Shown: positions 21,120 through 34,906 of the stretch, one piece after another
How the letters are laid out: each line of letters starts with the position of its first letter
Position numbering within the stretch: position 1 is the first letter of the stretch
Origin: Tamarix chinensis
Lineage: Eukaryota > Streptophyta > Magnoliopsida > Caryophyllales > Tamaricaceae
Direction of reading: 5' to 3'
NCBI GenBank assembly: GCA_030549775.1
Contig: CM060175.1
Span: 3,162,564 to 3,226,563, forward strand
DNA: 64,000 nt
Made by a program: the position numbers and the translations under genes
The notes under the pieces: generated by a model
Told to the model about the DNA's origin: nothing
The model's database searches: none
Seen by the model: only the letters and a program-made list of their open reading frames with translations

Positions 21120-24100
21120 CCATTGATTATGCAACTCGATACAAGGTTAAACAAACCAGCCAATTTAAAAATAGAGTGGGCGAACTAAAGTTACATAAAT
21201 ATTGTAAAGATTATTTATAATCAAGGACCTCATCAGTCCCTGATTAAATCAATTATAGGGAAAAGATAACTTTTAGACTATAGGGATACCTTAAAACGAG
21301 AATAGTGTGTCCCCAAAATCATGGTTTATCATGGGCCACACAAAACCTCCTGATATCCACACTCTCCTGACCTAAACCTAAATTGAGGTTTGTCCACTAC
21401 TGGCCATTCCTAAAAACCTACACATCGCCCTCTACTCATGGGAATGAGTAGGTGACTAAACAAATGGGTACATCAATATGCTATGTACTAAGTAAGCCAA
21501 GTTATTTTCTTAACTGCAACACATGCAAAACCTATTATGACGGGGATATTGTATTTAACATGTGTCATGCTAATGCCATATACATAAGGTAATGATGCAT
21601 CATAATACGATATCATGCATAACTCAGGCAGTATAAAATATATCATGCCTAATATTACATAGGTATTTATAGATGTATTAAATATACTAATCCAATCAAC
21701 CACTAGGGTTTATTTTCTAATTGCTCAATCCATTAGATTATACCATTTCCTTATCCATATATTGACATAGTTCAACATCAAATCATTCTTTCCAATTATT
21801 AAATAGTTAGTCACTTAAGCCATTATCTAAGTGTACATACTAGCCTTTATCCTTTTTAGTCATTCAAACCATTTTCACCATATTTTTCCCCTAAGGAAAG
21901 TGACCATATTTTTCTTAAGAAAATTATAGCTCCATAAGGTGAGCATAACTACTCCCATATTACTCATTTATACATAAAATATAGTACACATTCCTTACTA
22001 TATTACTGTTGACAATAAACCTTAAAATTAAGGTCTAACTCTATCATCTTACACATGAGATAACGACCTCCCCTCTATAAAACCCTAGTTTCACAAATTA
22101 GGCACAACTTTTTCCATAAGATCCATATAACTTTCAAATTTAATACATGTTCCTAAAATTTCAATACTAACAACATATCTAAATATTAAGGTCTAAATCT
22201 AATGTCTTACATATGTGATAAGAGCCCCACCTTTAGAATTACTATTTATAAATCTTTATGAAACTCAAATTTCACAATTTAGACATAGTTTTTCCTATAA
22301 GATCTATATAACCACCAAATTTAATAAGCATTCCTAACATGCAAATATTAAGAATATATCCAAAAATCAAGGCCTAACTCTAGTTTTTTACACTCGATAA
22401 TGATCCTACGTCTAGAGTAATTATTCCAAATTTAAGTCATTCTCTCATTTTATGGAAATTAAGCCACTCATAATTACTTCAAATATTCTAAATAAAATAT
22501 TTAACCTATTTTAAATCAATTAACACATTAAAATACCAAATATTATATATTTAATCCATATTTACCAAATTGCCCTAAAGATAGCCAATATATTTATATT
22601 TTCACAAAATTCCTATAATCCATAATATGAATGATTTCCAACTATTAATATATATCATCATAAAACTACTTGACCAAATTTATAAACCACTTTCCGTATC
22701 TGGTCAAACCATATTAATATACCATGGGTCATACTAGCACACTTTTGGTATTAAAATGAGAGTTATCGCATATAAGCCCATATTCTTCACATATTTTCAC
22801 TTTTCATATATTCAAAAACACATCATCATAAAAAAAAAACATCATCAACATAAAATTATAATCATAATAATACCAACCGTGAGTTTTCATACACATTTAC
22901 ACATTCCATACAAAAATCCTAACTATAACTTGTATCCTTACCAACAAAAAACGTCTCTGGTCTCTAAGTACATATAACCGTAAGATACCTCCTCCAAGAT
23001 AAACAAAAATTCACCTAAAAGTAAAGGATAATAAATCATTATAACTTAAGAAAAAATAACAGAAAAGCTAAGGTAAAGGAGGGTGAAATGGAGTAAAAAT
23101 CAAAGCAAACTAAGTCACGTCAGACTCAAACTAGTTGTGACATAAATTGGTGCATCAAGGGGTGAGCAGAGTGAGAGATCACATAGTGAGGGGTTGTGTG
23201 ATATCCTCATTTTGATGGGGGGTGAAACATGAGGGATTAAGGTGGTGGGGTAGAGGTGACATAAGGTGGTGATGCAAATAGGTATAGGTTGTGTGAGGTT
23301 GTACTATGTTTGGGGTGGTTTTTGTGTGAAGGAGTGGTGCAAGGGGATGATGGATGTGTGACTTTGAGGGTTTAAAAGAGGGCGATATGCATAGGAATTT
23401 CATACAAGAAGTGGTGGTACAACGTGGAAATTTAACGTAACTAAGTTATGGGTGGTTGAGGTGATGGTTATTACGTGAGGTTGTAATGCATACATGGTGG
23501 GGGTTGCATGAGAAGTTCATGCTAATAGGGGGTATTAAGCGTGGGATTTTGATGTAGCTAAGGCTAAGATGCATGAGGCTATATAAACTACATAAAACTT
23601 CGATGGAAGAAAATGGCGAGGTTTGATAGGGATTATGCTAAGAATTGAATAGGGAGTTAAGGAGAGTTTGTGAGTCATAAAAATGAAATAAGAAGTGGAG
23701 AGGGGGTATTTATAGAGGAATAGGGGTTGAGGATGTGGAATGGGAATGAATAAAGTTCAAATTTAAGTATGGTTTGGCGTCAGTTTGATTCTTCCACTTG
23801 AAGCAAATTGGGGAAGAAAGTGATTGGGCATGATGGTTGATAAAACTAGGGTACATGGGCATGTGCAAGTTAGAGGGTGGGCGACAAGTGTAGTGTAGGG
23901 CTGGGAAGGGGATGGAAATAGGAAGCCATGTGGGGGGGGGTTCACATAGATCGAAGAGGAAGGGAATAAGCACATCAATTTGGATTGAGAAAAAAAAAGA
24001 AAGAAGAAAAAGGAGAAAGAAAAATGAAAAAAATAAGGGAAATAAAGGGAAAAAAGATGAAGAAATTTATGGCTTGGATTAGGATCATGTTTTATTTGTA

Positions 24101-24299
24101 GGTTAGGGAATTAAGGAAAAATTAATTTATCAATTATCTAAAAATTAAGGTTAGGTTAAAATATTAATGATCTGAAGTTAGGATTAGGATTATGTTTAGA
24201 TTCAGGTTTAAAGGATTAGGGTATAATAAGAATATTAATTACTTTGGAATAGAATTAGATTAAAATATTAATTACTCAAGTTAGGGTTAGATAAACTTT

Positions 24300-24640
24300 G
24301 AAGTTTTAAAGTTGATTACTAGTATACTCATTATTTCATCTTTACCACCTTATATGCTTTTTGATTCTAGTGCATTTCTTTCTTTCATGTCTTCTACATT
24401 CATTACTAGAGTTGTTATGTCTTTGTCTACTAGTGTTTCTACTTCTATTATGTTATCTTTAGGGAATAAGATTGCTTTTTCTAGGTTCTATAGAGATGTG
24501 GCTCTGGTTGTTAGTGGCATGGTGTTTCCTTTAAACCTTGTAGAGCTAGAGATGCCTGATTATGATATGATCAATGGCATGGATATATTGGAATGGCATC
24601 GTGTGGTGATAGATTGAGCATAGGAGCATGTGGTTTTTCA
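24300..24640 (+). pseudogene. Ty3/gypsy aspartic protease remnant
   Basis: The plus-strand open stretch 24312-24617 contains YMLFDSSAFLSFMSSTFI, matching the retropepsin core VLFDSGASHSFIS with the Gly changed to Ser. Further on, MPDYDMINGMDILEWHRVVI matches the ...DFDVILGMDWL... part of the same domain. It is only about 0.3 kb and lies between two LTR-like sequences (LTR-D ending about 24319 and LTR-E from 24713). All other internal genes are therefore deleted. Confidence 0.7.
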
Positions 24641-24712
24641 AGGACCTAAAAGTTCTCTTATCGTAAATGCAAACCTATGCCTTTAGTGAAGTTTGCATAT
24701 GATATTGCACGG

Positions 24713-26345
24713 TAACACCCCCCCCCAATTTACAAAATATAAAATTTCATTTTAAAGACAATGTAAAAGCGTTTAAAAAAAAATTCGGAAAAATATTATT
24801 GCTACATCAACCAAAAGAGATGATCAACAACTAAACTATGCCCAATATGGAAAAATGGAACAAGAAATGAGAAGATACATACTCATAATATTAATACAAC
24901 AGTACTATGATAACAAAGATGAGAACAATAATATAGATAGGAAGAGTATGAGAGTTTACAAAGTCTAAATATGGGAAACCAAATCGAAAGAACCAAGACT
25001 TTCAAATGTAGTGGGCAAAATACCTCTAGCAGATTATCTTAACTCTTAATCATAAACATGAATCTCCAACTTCAAGCAATGACCATCTACTGGCCTACAC
25101 CATCTCTTTCAACATACTCTAGCTGAAAATCATACCCTACAAATCGTCCTCTACTCTCCAAAGCAAAAGCTGGATCATTACAGTGATCACACAACTATAG
25201 TATTATTACGGTGAAGTACTGGTAAAACAAACTACTTAAAATATGATAAGGCTCATCCAACACATTAAATTCATAGAGAAGCATGATGATAAACATAATA
25301 ATATTAATACAACAAGGCATGCTTGCATGAAAATCATGGAAGAATAGTAATACAGTAAATGCATCAAAATCTACACAACACAAACCATATTATCAATTTT
25401 CCTTTAGTGATCACATAATTTTCAATTATTAAGATAACTCATTCAACTATACATAGTTCTCTCTAAGAACAAAAGTCATGGAAACAAAATAAACACAATG
25501 GGATTCCACACCCACCATATAGGATTAAGATACATCGCATGCGTTTTTATTTGGGGATACCACACATCGAGTGCATCTGTTGTAAGGGGCAACACAAATC
25601 GTGATACCATACCTACCACACATGGTCGAAATACATCAAGAGGACTTGTACCAAGAAACCTCACCCACCACACATTAAATACCTCAATGGTGATGGCTAA
25701 AAAGTTGCGATACCACACCCACTTAAGAAATGAACAATAGGAAGTGTCGGGGGGCATGTAGTGGGATACCTCACCCACCCAAACTAGACACCAATGCCAT
25801 GCTAGCCTGCCATGGTATAATTTTATACCTCAAATATATGCACATACACTTCTATCGACCGCAATTCGGTAGAGAAAAAAATATATTAAGTGAAAATATA
25901 AACCATAGGTTAACCCACCAACTAACTCCCGATCAGCTATCCCAAGAGTCAGAAAAAAATGCTCAAATAAAATCTCATTCAATTATTATTAATTATCTAG
26001 TGATATCACAAATCATAGAATAACTCCCAAAATAACCAATTGGGTGTTTTCAAGTAATAACCCCAAACACAAAGGTATAAAATCCACAAGTTGAGTGTTT
26101 CCAAGTAAAAACACCAAACATAATTAAATTTCCAAGTAAATGGGTAAGTATATTATGAAACCTGTTGTTACAAAAAGATGGGTATACCTAAGACATGAAA
26201 AAGGATAAACTAGCACATGTTGGTAGATCTATCAAGCTCAAATGGCAAAAAAAAAAGATAACAAGGCACTCAGAATAATTAGTTACAGAAGCTATCAAAA
26301 GAAACTTTCCTATAAATATGGATATACACAAAAAAATTTAACTTG
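24713..26345 (+). mobile_element. Partial long LTR (LTR-E), partner of LTR-D
   Basis: It begins GGTAACACCCCCCCCCC and continues TATAAAATTTCATTTTAAAG..ACAATG, parallel to the first 50 bases of LTR-D. About 25490-25790 has irregular repeats with ACCACACCCACCA and TACATC motifs. It is cut off near 26345 by the 3' end of LINE-1. No coding sequence was seen in it. Confidence 0.45.
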
Positions 26346-28651
26346 TAAAATTAAGCCTCTACTATCAGTGGCATGAAATCAAACAAACTTGCATTTCTAG
26401 CTCTCCATATAAGATAGATTAGCAAACTAGGGTGAGTTTGTGGGATTGTGTCAAAATGAAAATATCTTTCTTTCTTCATCATAGGCATCAGGAAACAATC
26501 AACAATGACAATGACCCTTGCTTGATACTGAGCCAACTTCTAAGCTCCATCCAAATAAGTAACATAGTACGGTAGTCAAAAAATAGATGCTCATGATGCT
26601 CAGCTTCTAGATCACAAAATCAACAAGTAATATTGCCATATAAAAAAGGTAAATGATCTCACATATTGTGTCTTTTAAGCAAAGCTAGCCACAAATAACA
26701 CAAATACCTCCGTGTCATACAACCTTTCCAAACAACAATGTGATCATGCCAAGTAGCAATTTTTGGCCTAAAAAACTAGTAAACTGCCTGAGTGGAAAAC
26801 CCATTCGTCAACTTCCAAGATTGGAGCATTTCAATCACTCGAGTAAAATAACCAACCGTTACCACAATTTGCTCCTTAAACTTCTATAGATATCCCATGA
26901 AAGGGGAGGTATTAGTTGTCAACATAAAGAACTCAAAAGAATGGTTTTTAAGATAATAGCAATGGACCCATTTGGTCCAAAGTGACTCTTTTTTTCCCTA
27001 TAAAAACCACAAGTATTTGCTGAGAAAGACTTTATTCAAAGCTTCCAAGTTTTTTAAGCCTATTCCCCCTTCTTGACGTGGCATATAAATAGAGTTCCAA
27101 GCAACGAATGCTTGTTTCCCCTTCCATAAGAAACTTCTGCACAAACAAGTAATTCTTGACATGACCGCTTTAGGGTGGGGAAAGATCCCAATCTAGAATC
27201 TTAATATACCTTATATTACCAAGTTGATTAACTCAATTCACCCTGCAAGTGATAAGGGTCTCACACACAAACATTTAAGAAGATCATAAACAAAATTAAT
27301 CAGCATTTCATAATTAATCGGTCTAGTCTTACTTGGGTTCATCGGGACCCCTAAGTACCTGAAGGGGAAAACTCCTTGAGCAATACAAGTCATATAAAGA
27401 AAGTCCTATTTTAGCTTGTCCTCAATCCCTACTAAGAAAATTTGAGATTTAAGGGGATTGGCCTTTAACCCTAAAACATTTTGGAAATGATTAAGAGCTT
27501 CCAAAAGATACCCCACTAAAGGACAATTACCTTTGCTAAAAAAGGCAACATCATCAGCTAAATCCAAGTGAGTGATCTTCAACTCCTTGCATCGCAAATG
27601 AAACATAAAATATCTCTTAGCCGTGATCATTCTCATCTTCCTACTGAAATATTCCATACCTAAAGCAAAAAGGTATGGTGAGATTGGGTCACCTTGTCTC
27701 AACCCACAGACTCCTAAAACAAACAAACGAACAAACAAACATGCACCCATTTAATTTCAGCGAATAAGAATAGGTGGAGACACACTCCATTAGTAAATCC
27801 ACAATCCTCAAAGGAAATTTGAGCCCTAAAAGAAGGGATATCAAGAAATCCCCTGAACACAAGCCTTCATGATGTCTAATTTAATAAGACATTTTGTGAA
27901 GGTTCTCTTCCTATTATATTCCTTAATGAGTTCTTGGACAAGCAAAATATTATCCACCATAAGCTGCCCCTGAACAAAGGCATCCTGCTCATCTCCTATG
28001 ATGTACGGCAAGACTAGATAAACATGGGCCGTAAGAAATTTAGAGATAATCTTAGAAGTGCCAAAACAAGTAATAGGTTGAAAGTCACCCATTCTAGAAG
28101 GAGTGGCCAATTTCGAGATCAAGTCCGAATAAGCGTCGTTGATCTACTTGAGGAGTTTCCCCAACCTGGAAAATTCCACTACTGCTCCACAAAAATAAGC
28201 ACCCACAACAGGCCAAGCCGTTTAAAGAATCGTGCAGAATACCCACTTGGTCCCGGAGCCTTACTATCCCCCAAAGCAAAAATTCTTCTTAATTTCACCA
28301 TAAGTCACCGGAGCAAATAGCTTCATTTTTAATTCATCAAATAATATCGGTCCCAACCCAAGAATCTCATCATCAATCGTGGTAGCTACAAACGACTTGC
28401 CCAACAAGTCTCAAAAAAATTGAATAAATTCATTTGGCATCTCAGACTCTATCTTTGACCAACCATCGCCCTACACTTGTATATCTCCTACCGAGGCTTT
28501 AGCTTGGCGGGCCTTAATCAAATCATGGAACGATCGAGTATTAGAATTAGCTTGAAAAAGAAACTTTTTTTTGTGCAACAAAGCTAGAAGCAGCATTATT
28601 AAAGAAAATAAATTTCTACTTGAGATCTGCAAAAATATCTGAGTAACCATC
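26346..28651 (-). mobile_element. LINE-1 (older L1-like LINE), RT to 3' part
   Basis: Minus-strand relics run in order. From 28653: LFQANSNTRSFHDLIKARQA, the linker before RT. At 28122-27841: DFQPITCFGTSKIISKFLTA and DNILLVQELIKEYNRKRTF. At 27750-27406: GLRQGDPISPYLFALGMEYF and the catalytic motif as LADD (normally FADD). At about 26900-26350: zf-RVT remains (KGCMTRRYLCYLWLALLKRH). Many stops and frameshifts are present. The element is split at 28651/35010 by LINE-2. No poly-T was found at its 3' end near 26346. Confidence 0.8.
28645..28651. repeat. Target-site duplication AACCATC, left copy
   Basis: AACCATC here recurs at 35010-35016 directly after the A-run of LINE-2. The two A's on the right could partly belong to the tail. 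Confidence 0.65.
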
Positions 28652-28914
28652 AAATCATTTCATTGAGCATACGGATTTTGTCTTCTGATATTAATTAGGC
28701 TTACTGTTTTAGATACCATGAGATTGATTAAAGGTTATCCTTTTTTTCTCTAATAATAGTATATCATATACATCTAGACATAATAGTTTGTCCACGATCC
28801 ACTTCAGGTATGAGATCATCTTCCATTTCAAAAAAGTCTCTCGCTAGCTCATTACAGAGAAGCCATATACAAGCAAATATTGAAACACACCTCAATACAA
28901 CAAAAAATGCATAA

Positions 28915-30440
28915 ATGTCATATAATCCCAATCAATCCCTAACCATGCAACGTTTCACAAACCCTAACCTCATCCCAATCAAACCACTTGATAGATACAA
29001 CCTAGGACCCAACCGTCACAAGGCCACCGTACCAAGCAACATACAAAACCATCCTCTTCATCTCCCTTACCAAAAATCTGCGCTGCCTGCAAATGGAAGT
29101 TTCATAGGCCGGAAGCTTTTCACGGTTTTCGTCGACAACATAGCGAAGGATACCTTGGCGAAGGAAGTGAAGGAAGTGTTCTCGTTGGTTGGAACAGTAG
29201 TGGATATCTACATTTGCAGAAAGAAAAGGAGATCATCAAACCTGCATTTTGGTTTCATTAGATATGGTTATGAGAGGGAGGCGATTGAGGCGGTGAGAAG
29301 AAACAATAACATGCCATTCCATGGTATCAGTCTTTACGTCAAGCGTGCATTATTTGAGAGGGGAAAAACATCACAGCCGAGGGAGTGGAGCGGAGGAACG
29401 GAGGTGACCAAGGTGAAAAATGGCACCAAAATGGCCGGTAGCTGGCGGCCTGCTTTAAGGGATGGCAGAACGTTTGCGGCGGTAGCTAGAGGCGATGGGG
29501 GACAAATACCAGAAAAAAGCGGAGAGTCTTACACGTTCAAGTGGACGAATTAGCAAAGGAGTGGCTGGACAGGAGTGTGATAGTGGAATCAATGCAACCT
29601 CTCCTGCCGGAGCTTATTATCCCACAGATTATGCAAGAATGGAGCTCGACTTCTAAGGTACGAGATCTAGGAATATTTAAATTCTTAATTACATTTGATT
29701 CTATAGATGTATGCAATATGGCACTTGCCGAGGATAGCTTGCTGCGTGAGACTTTCTCGACTGTGAGGAGATGGAGGGTGGAGGATGCATGCGTGCTTCG
29801 ACGTACGTGGATAGAAATTAGAGGATTACCTATGATACCCTGGAAGGAAGAAATCCTAAGGTCCCTGGTTTCGCAATGGGGACGATGGGTGTGTTGGGAG
29901 GAAGAGGGAGATTACGGCTTATCAATGGAAACTACTATGATTTTGCTGGACACTGCTTTCATGGAGGAGATAAAAGAAACGATGGAGATACATATCGGCG
30001 AGAGGAAGGCTGTGGTGAAAATCAAGGAGATTGAGTAACAATACATTCCATGGTAAAACCAAAACCCAGGGAGACAAAGAAGGAGATTGGAGGCCTCATC
30101 TTCCGGCGACAAATTCGTCCATCTGTCCGGCAACATTTATTGTAATGATGGTCTGCAGGTTGGCATCTCGAGCTATGACAACTCGCAGGAAGAGGAGAGA
30201 AGAGGGGGGTCGTGGACCGAGGTAAGGCAGCTCGGGAAAGGAAAAGAGATAGCCATGCATGGGAGAGAAGATGAGATAGAGGGTGGATGAACGGAGGAGA
30301 GGTACGGTTGTGTTAGCCCGCAGAGTAGGTGCGTAAGTGGGAAGATATTTGATGGGGTGGAAAAAGGCTATAGCCTGCCGACAACTCCTGAGAGGTTGTG
30401 TGTGCAGGAAGATGAGGATAACAATAGTACAGGCCAACTA
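28915..30440 (+). pseudogene. LINE-2 ORF1: RRM RNA-binding protein, frameshifted
   Basis: Residues about 65-145 of the first open stretch (28915-29553) form an RRM: KLFTVFVDNIAKDTLAKEVK (RNP2 region) and LHFGFIRYGYEREAIEAV (RNP1 region). The protein is basic after it. Near 29535-29545 the frame changes, and the continuation (29541-30038; DELAKEWLDRSVIVESM, then WRVEDACVLRRTWIEIRGLP) is typical of plant LINE ORF1 proteins of the DUF4283 type. After 30038 only a degraded acidic tail follows. In the family ORF1 binds element RNA to form the retrotransposition particle. The net shift is consistent with a one-base loss. Confidence 0.75.
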
Positions 30441-31261
30441 GGGGAGTGAAGGGAAATAACTGAGGTGGTAAAGAGACACGACGGGAACTGCAGGCCCTAG
30501 GGTGGCGAAGAACCAAGACGTATTGGAACATAAACGTTGCTGAGATTCGGCCGACACTGACGCACGACATGGGGAGAAGAGGAGTTTGTTAGTCTCTCGT
30601 ATAGAGGAAATACACAGTGAAGGAAAGTGAATTGGATGGGCAGGAGACGGGAAAGCCCACACGCGAGGAGGCACTAGTGGGCTGGGAAGTACACAAAGAG
30701 GGAGGGACCGATGGATCACTACTTAACAAAATAAGGGAGGGTAAGGAACACAACATACAGAAAGGCTGTGTGGAGAGAAATGTAGAGGAGGTGAATGGGG
30801 AGTAAGAGGAAACAAGTTCAATTAGGACAAATCTTGCAGCGGTGGACCACGATGTAGAGGGAGAAGAAAGGATAATTCAAAAGTGGAGGGAGAGGATAGA
30901 GGGAGAGGGTGGCAAAGATGAGGTGGTGTTGTTGTTCAACGATGGACCGCATAATGGTGAGGCAACATAATCTTATGGCATACCGCCCGTATTCGAAGGC
31001 GTAAGAGAGATTGATGGGCATGAGGGTCTTTTATTAAGAGAGGAGAGGGAGGATTCAAAAAATGAAGAAAGGAGGATGGAAGGGGAAGAGCTAAGTATAG
31101 CAAGTCAGACTTGGCAATTTGGAAAACAAAGTGGGCTTGCATCGGAGGAAGAAGGGAGGTGTGTAGAAAAATTAGCGGGATTGAGGAGGAGCCAGAGGAA
31201 GATCTGACGAAGACAGCTATAGAAGACATCATTGGAAAGGAGGGAGAAAGAAACAAGGTTT
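30441..31261 (+). other. LINE-2 inter-ORF region
   Basis: This stretch is purine-rich (GGAGG/GAGAGG), with no frame open long enough to trust. It may be the decayed C-terminal tail of ORF1 plus the spacer to ORF2. Open frames on the opposite strand (proline- and serine-rich) are compositional. Confidence 0.5.
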
Positions 31262-34200
31262 ATGATAATCATTAGTTGGAATGTAAGGGGGATACATGCA
31301 CTAGGCAAAATCTCAAGCATCCAGCGCTTGATCGACAGAGAAAGGCCCTGGATTTGTGGTTTTGTGGAAACAAAACACAGTTATTTGAAGGACTCTTGGA
31401 ATAGTAGGATATGGAGGAACGAATCGATTGAATGGAGGGATTCATTGGCCCTGGGTAGGAGCGGAGGGTTAATTATTGGATGGGACTCGCAGATCTTCAC
31501 ATTGCAAAAATATACAAGCGGGAACAGATGGATCTTCTTGGAAGGAGAGTTGGGTCCCCACCGGAGTGAATGCGGGATTCTTTTGGTCTATGGGAACACA
31601 GACCCAAAAGGGAGGAGGGATCTGCGAGCTATGGGAAGTGTGCCATTCGTGTAAAGTGTCGTTGGTAGTCATGGGGGATTTCAATGAGGTCAGGAATCAG
31701 AATGAAAGGAATGGAGGATGGGTGGACCAGAATAGTGTTCGGGATTTTAATGAATGGATAGATAGTTTGGGCCTTATTGAATTGAAACCGTTCAACTTGA
31801 AGTTCTCGTGGCACAAGGCGGGGTCTGCAAGCCTTCTGGATAGATTCTTAGTCAACTCATCTTGGTTGACCATGGTTTCGGATATTTCATGCGTGGGGTT
31901 GGGCAGATCTCTGTCAGATCATAACCCTATCTATCTTAGGGTGAGGTCAAATGGGTTTGGTTCGAAACCATTCAGAACTTGGGATATGTGGCTCTCACAC
32001 CCACATTTTCTGGAATTTGTCTCTAATTGCTGGAAACAGTTTAGAGGGAGGTCATGTCAAGCAAGAATGAAACAAATGAAGGGCATGCTGAGAATCTGGA
32101 ATAGAGAGGTTTTCGGGGATATTGAATCAAAGATAGACACTCTGGAGCATGAATTGGCCAAGGTGGATGACGCTGTCAAAGATAGCAATTGTAGCGAAAC
32201 CGACATTGCTAGAAGATCGGCGTTGATGTCACAGATCTAGAAATGGCATAGAAGGAAAGACTCTTACTAGAAGCAGGTGGAAAGGGTTAGAGACTTTGAA
32301 GAACGTGACAGAAACACGAGGTAATTTCATACACTAGCTACGGTGAGGAAGAAGAAGGCTACCATTAGCACGATAGTAGATAAGGGTGAAATAATAGTCG
32401 ACCCACCAGAAATCAAGAAGGTGATTATCGAGTACTTCGACGAGCTGTATAAGAAAGAGGACCTTCCATATATTAGCCTTTCTACGGGTGGTTTTCGGAG
32501 GCTAACCAGGGAGAAAAGTATAGAACTTGAGAAGATCCCTTCAAGAGAGGACGTCCGAATAGCAGTTTGGTCTCGTGAGCCGTCAAAAGCCCCTGGCTAT
32601 GACGGATATCATTTCGGGTTCATTAGGAAAATGTGGGGAACCATCGGAGAGGATTTCACCGACTCAGTTATGAGATTTTTCTACACGGGTCATCTTTCGC
32701 CCGACCTTAATACCACTTTGATCACTTTAATTCCCAAAGTGGTGGACGCGGAGGAGGTGAGACAGTATAGACCAATCAGTTTAATTGGATGTATTTACAA
32801 GGTGATTGCGAAGATTCTAGCACATCGATTGAAACAGGTGGTGAATGAGCTAGTGAGTGATTCACAATCATCTTTCATTGAGGGGAGGAGCATTCTGGAT
32901 GGGGCAATGGTCGCCAATGAGATCGTTCAGTGGGCTAGAAGACGGAAACGATCGAAGGGAGTCATGATCAAGCTAGATTTTCAGAAGGCTTATGACAGTA
33001 TTAGATGGGAGTTTGTGGAGAACATTATGGGTATCATGGGGTTCGGTCACAGATTCAGAGGTTGGGTAAAAGAGAGTATTTCGACCGCAAGTATTTTGAT
33101 TCTTATCAATGGGTCCCCCTCAACACCCGTTAAGATGGGTAGGGGACTAAGACAGGGCGATCCTATTTCACCCTTTCTTTTTGTTCTGGCTGTGGAGGCT
33201 TTTAACCAACTCATCAAGAGAGGAGTGGATCAAGGGCTTCTTCAGGGTATGAAGATAGGGAAGGAAAATGTGGAAGTTACCCATCTCCAATTTGCAGATG
33301 ATACGATGATTTTCTGTGGGGCATTGGCCTCGAATGTCAGGATTTGGAGAAGCTTGATCGATTGCTTCTATCTCCTATCGGGTCTGCAGGTTAATTATAG
33401 AAAATCAATTCTTATCGGCCTGGGAGTGGATGCGATGTTCCAGAAGGAAGCTGCTGAGATAATGGACTGCGAGGAGGGATGTATGCCTATCACTTATCTT
33501 GGCCTACCATTAGGGGCTAATACAGGAATAAGGGAAACGTGGAAACCAGTGATCGATAAGGTAAAGCAGAGGTTGTCTGGGTGGAAGGCTAGGGTTCTGT
33601 CAAAAGCAGGAAGATTAGTTCTCATTAAAAGCGTCTTGAACAGCCTGCCATTGTATTTCATGAGCTTGTTCAGAATTCCAAGCGGGGTCGTAAAGGACAT
33701 CATCAAGATTCAGAGGAACTTTTTCTGGAGTGGAGGTGGAGATAAAAAAAAGCTTCCCCTGGTCAAGTGGAGTATCATTCAAAAGCCTAAATCCCTAGGC
33801 GGTTTGGGAGTGGGGGATATCATGGTCAAAAACAATGCGTTGCTGTTCAAATGGTGGTGGAGATTTTTTACAACGGAAGGGGCATCATGGAAGAAAATTA
33901 TTTCTTCTATCTACTCGAGAGATTGGCCAGGGTCTCTAGAACTTCCATCCTCTACCACAAGGTGATCCCTGTGGAAGGATATAGGGTGTATAGGGAGAGA
34001 AATGCCCCAGCTGAGAACGGGTTTGAAGCATATGCTTGGTGACGGGAAATCTATTAGCTTTTGGCACGACGATTGGTCTGGAAAAGGTCCATTGAAGGAC
34101 CTTTTCCCAAGGTTATTCAGGGTAACAGAGCAGCAAGATTAGAAAGTGGCAGAGATGGGCGCCTGGGAGGGACCTCACTGAGCTTGGAGATTTGAGTGGA

Positions 34201-34906
34201 GGAGGCAGCTGTTCACATGGGAAGAGCCTCAAATGGAGCAACTGCTACTATATATATTCAGAAGGCGTGTCCACTCAAGAATAAACAAGATTCAATTGTA
34301 TGGACTCACGACGAGACAGGTGTTTTCTCAGTGAGATCGTTCTGCCAAAGATACTACCAGCTTACTCTCGAGGATGGATCGAGTACCAATCCAGCCAACT
34401 TAATGTGGAGAAGCATAGCACCACCGAGGTTTAAGCTCACTGCTTGGTTCGCGGTACAAAATAGACTCAACACAAATGAAAGATTGGCCAGGATCCAAGT
34501 CATTGATGCACTTCAGACCTTGTGTCCTTTTTGCGGAACGGAACAAGAAACGACGAATCACCTTTTCCTGCATTGTTCGGTAAGTGGGAGGATATGGTAC
34601 GACATATGTGATTGGATTGGGTATTTCTGGGTAATGCCCAATTCAATCGAAGAAAATGCTTATGCTTGGTTAGGAGTTCACAGTAAAGGTCTGAGGGGGG
34701 ACATCTGGCGAGCTGCGTTTTTTGCTATTATAGGTACCATATGGGAGTCCAGAAATAGAACAGTGTTCGATAATATCGTCAGCTGCAGGGGATGGATGCT
34801 TATGTTAATTAAGATGAGAATAGGTTTTTGGATCAAATACGACAGAAAGAAGTTTTCTTATAGAGCGGATGAGGTGATTCATAATGTCCAGGCTCTATTA
34901 AGTTAG
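31262..34906 (+). pseudogene. LINE-2 ORF2: AP-endonuclease, reverse transcriptase and zf-RVT
   Basis: It starts MIIISWNVRGIHALGK, the canonical endonuclease N-terminus. GFVETK, SLVVMGDFNEV and SLSDHNPI supply the active-site motifs. A one-base shift lies near 31640. Three nonsense codons cluster at 32238-32330. RT is open at 32343-33965: SKAPGYDGYHFGFI, YRPISLIG, SFIEGRSILDGA, KLDFQKAYDSI, GLRQGDPISPFLF and FADD at 33291-33302. A stop lies at 33963, and after another shift near 34250 the zf-RVT region is open to 34906 (CPFCGTEQETTNHLFLHC). The enzyme family nicks target DNA and copies element RNA in place. This copy is broken at about six points. Confidence 0.88.

Larger units (their letters stand above)
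14870..24319 (+). mobile_element. Old long LTR (LTR-D), split by a chromovirus
   Basis: The segment begins TGTAACACCTC, the same start as the long LTRs at 45166 and 45944. After 53 bases (14922) it is interrupted by the chromovirus 14923-20660 and resumes at 20661. It shares the layout of LTR-C: a 'CTCTACTCATGGGAATGAG' block near 21430, a G-rich minus-like stretch near 23170-23960, an A/G-rich run near 23990-24060, and an AT-rich end about 300 bases later near GATTACT (about 24310-24319). Without the insertion it is about 3.7 kb. The 3' boundary is approximate. The start matches the sequence at 24713, which I read as its partner LTR. Confidence 0.5.

Noticed and set aside
20839..21220. Frames with Thr-His and Tyr-Ile runs
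   Set aside because: Direct translation of the (TA)n(TG)n microsatellite in LTR-D.
30096..30719. Minus-strand frames opposite LINE-2 ORF1/spacer
   Set aside because: They are antisense to a purine-rich part of LINE-2 and have no domain.
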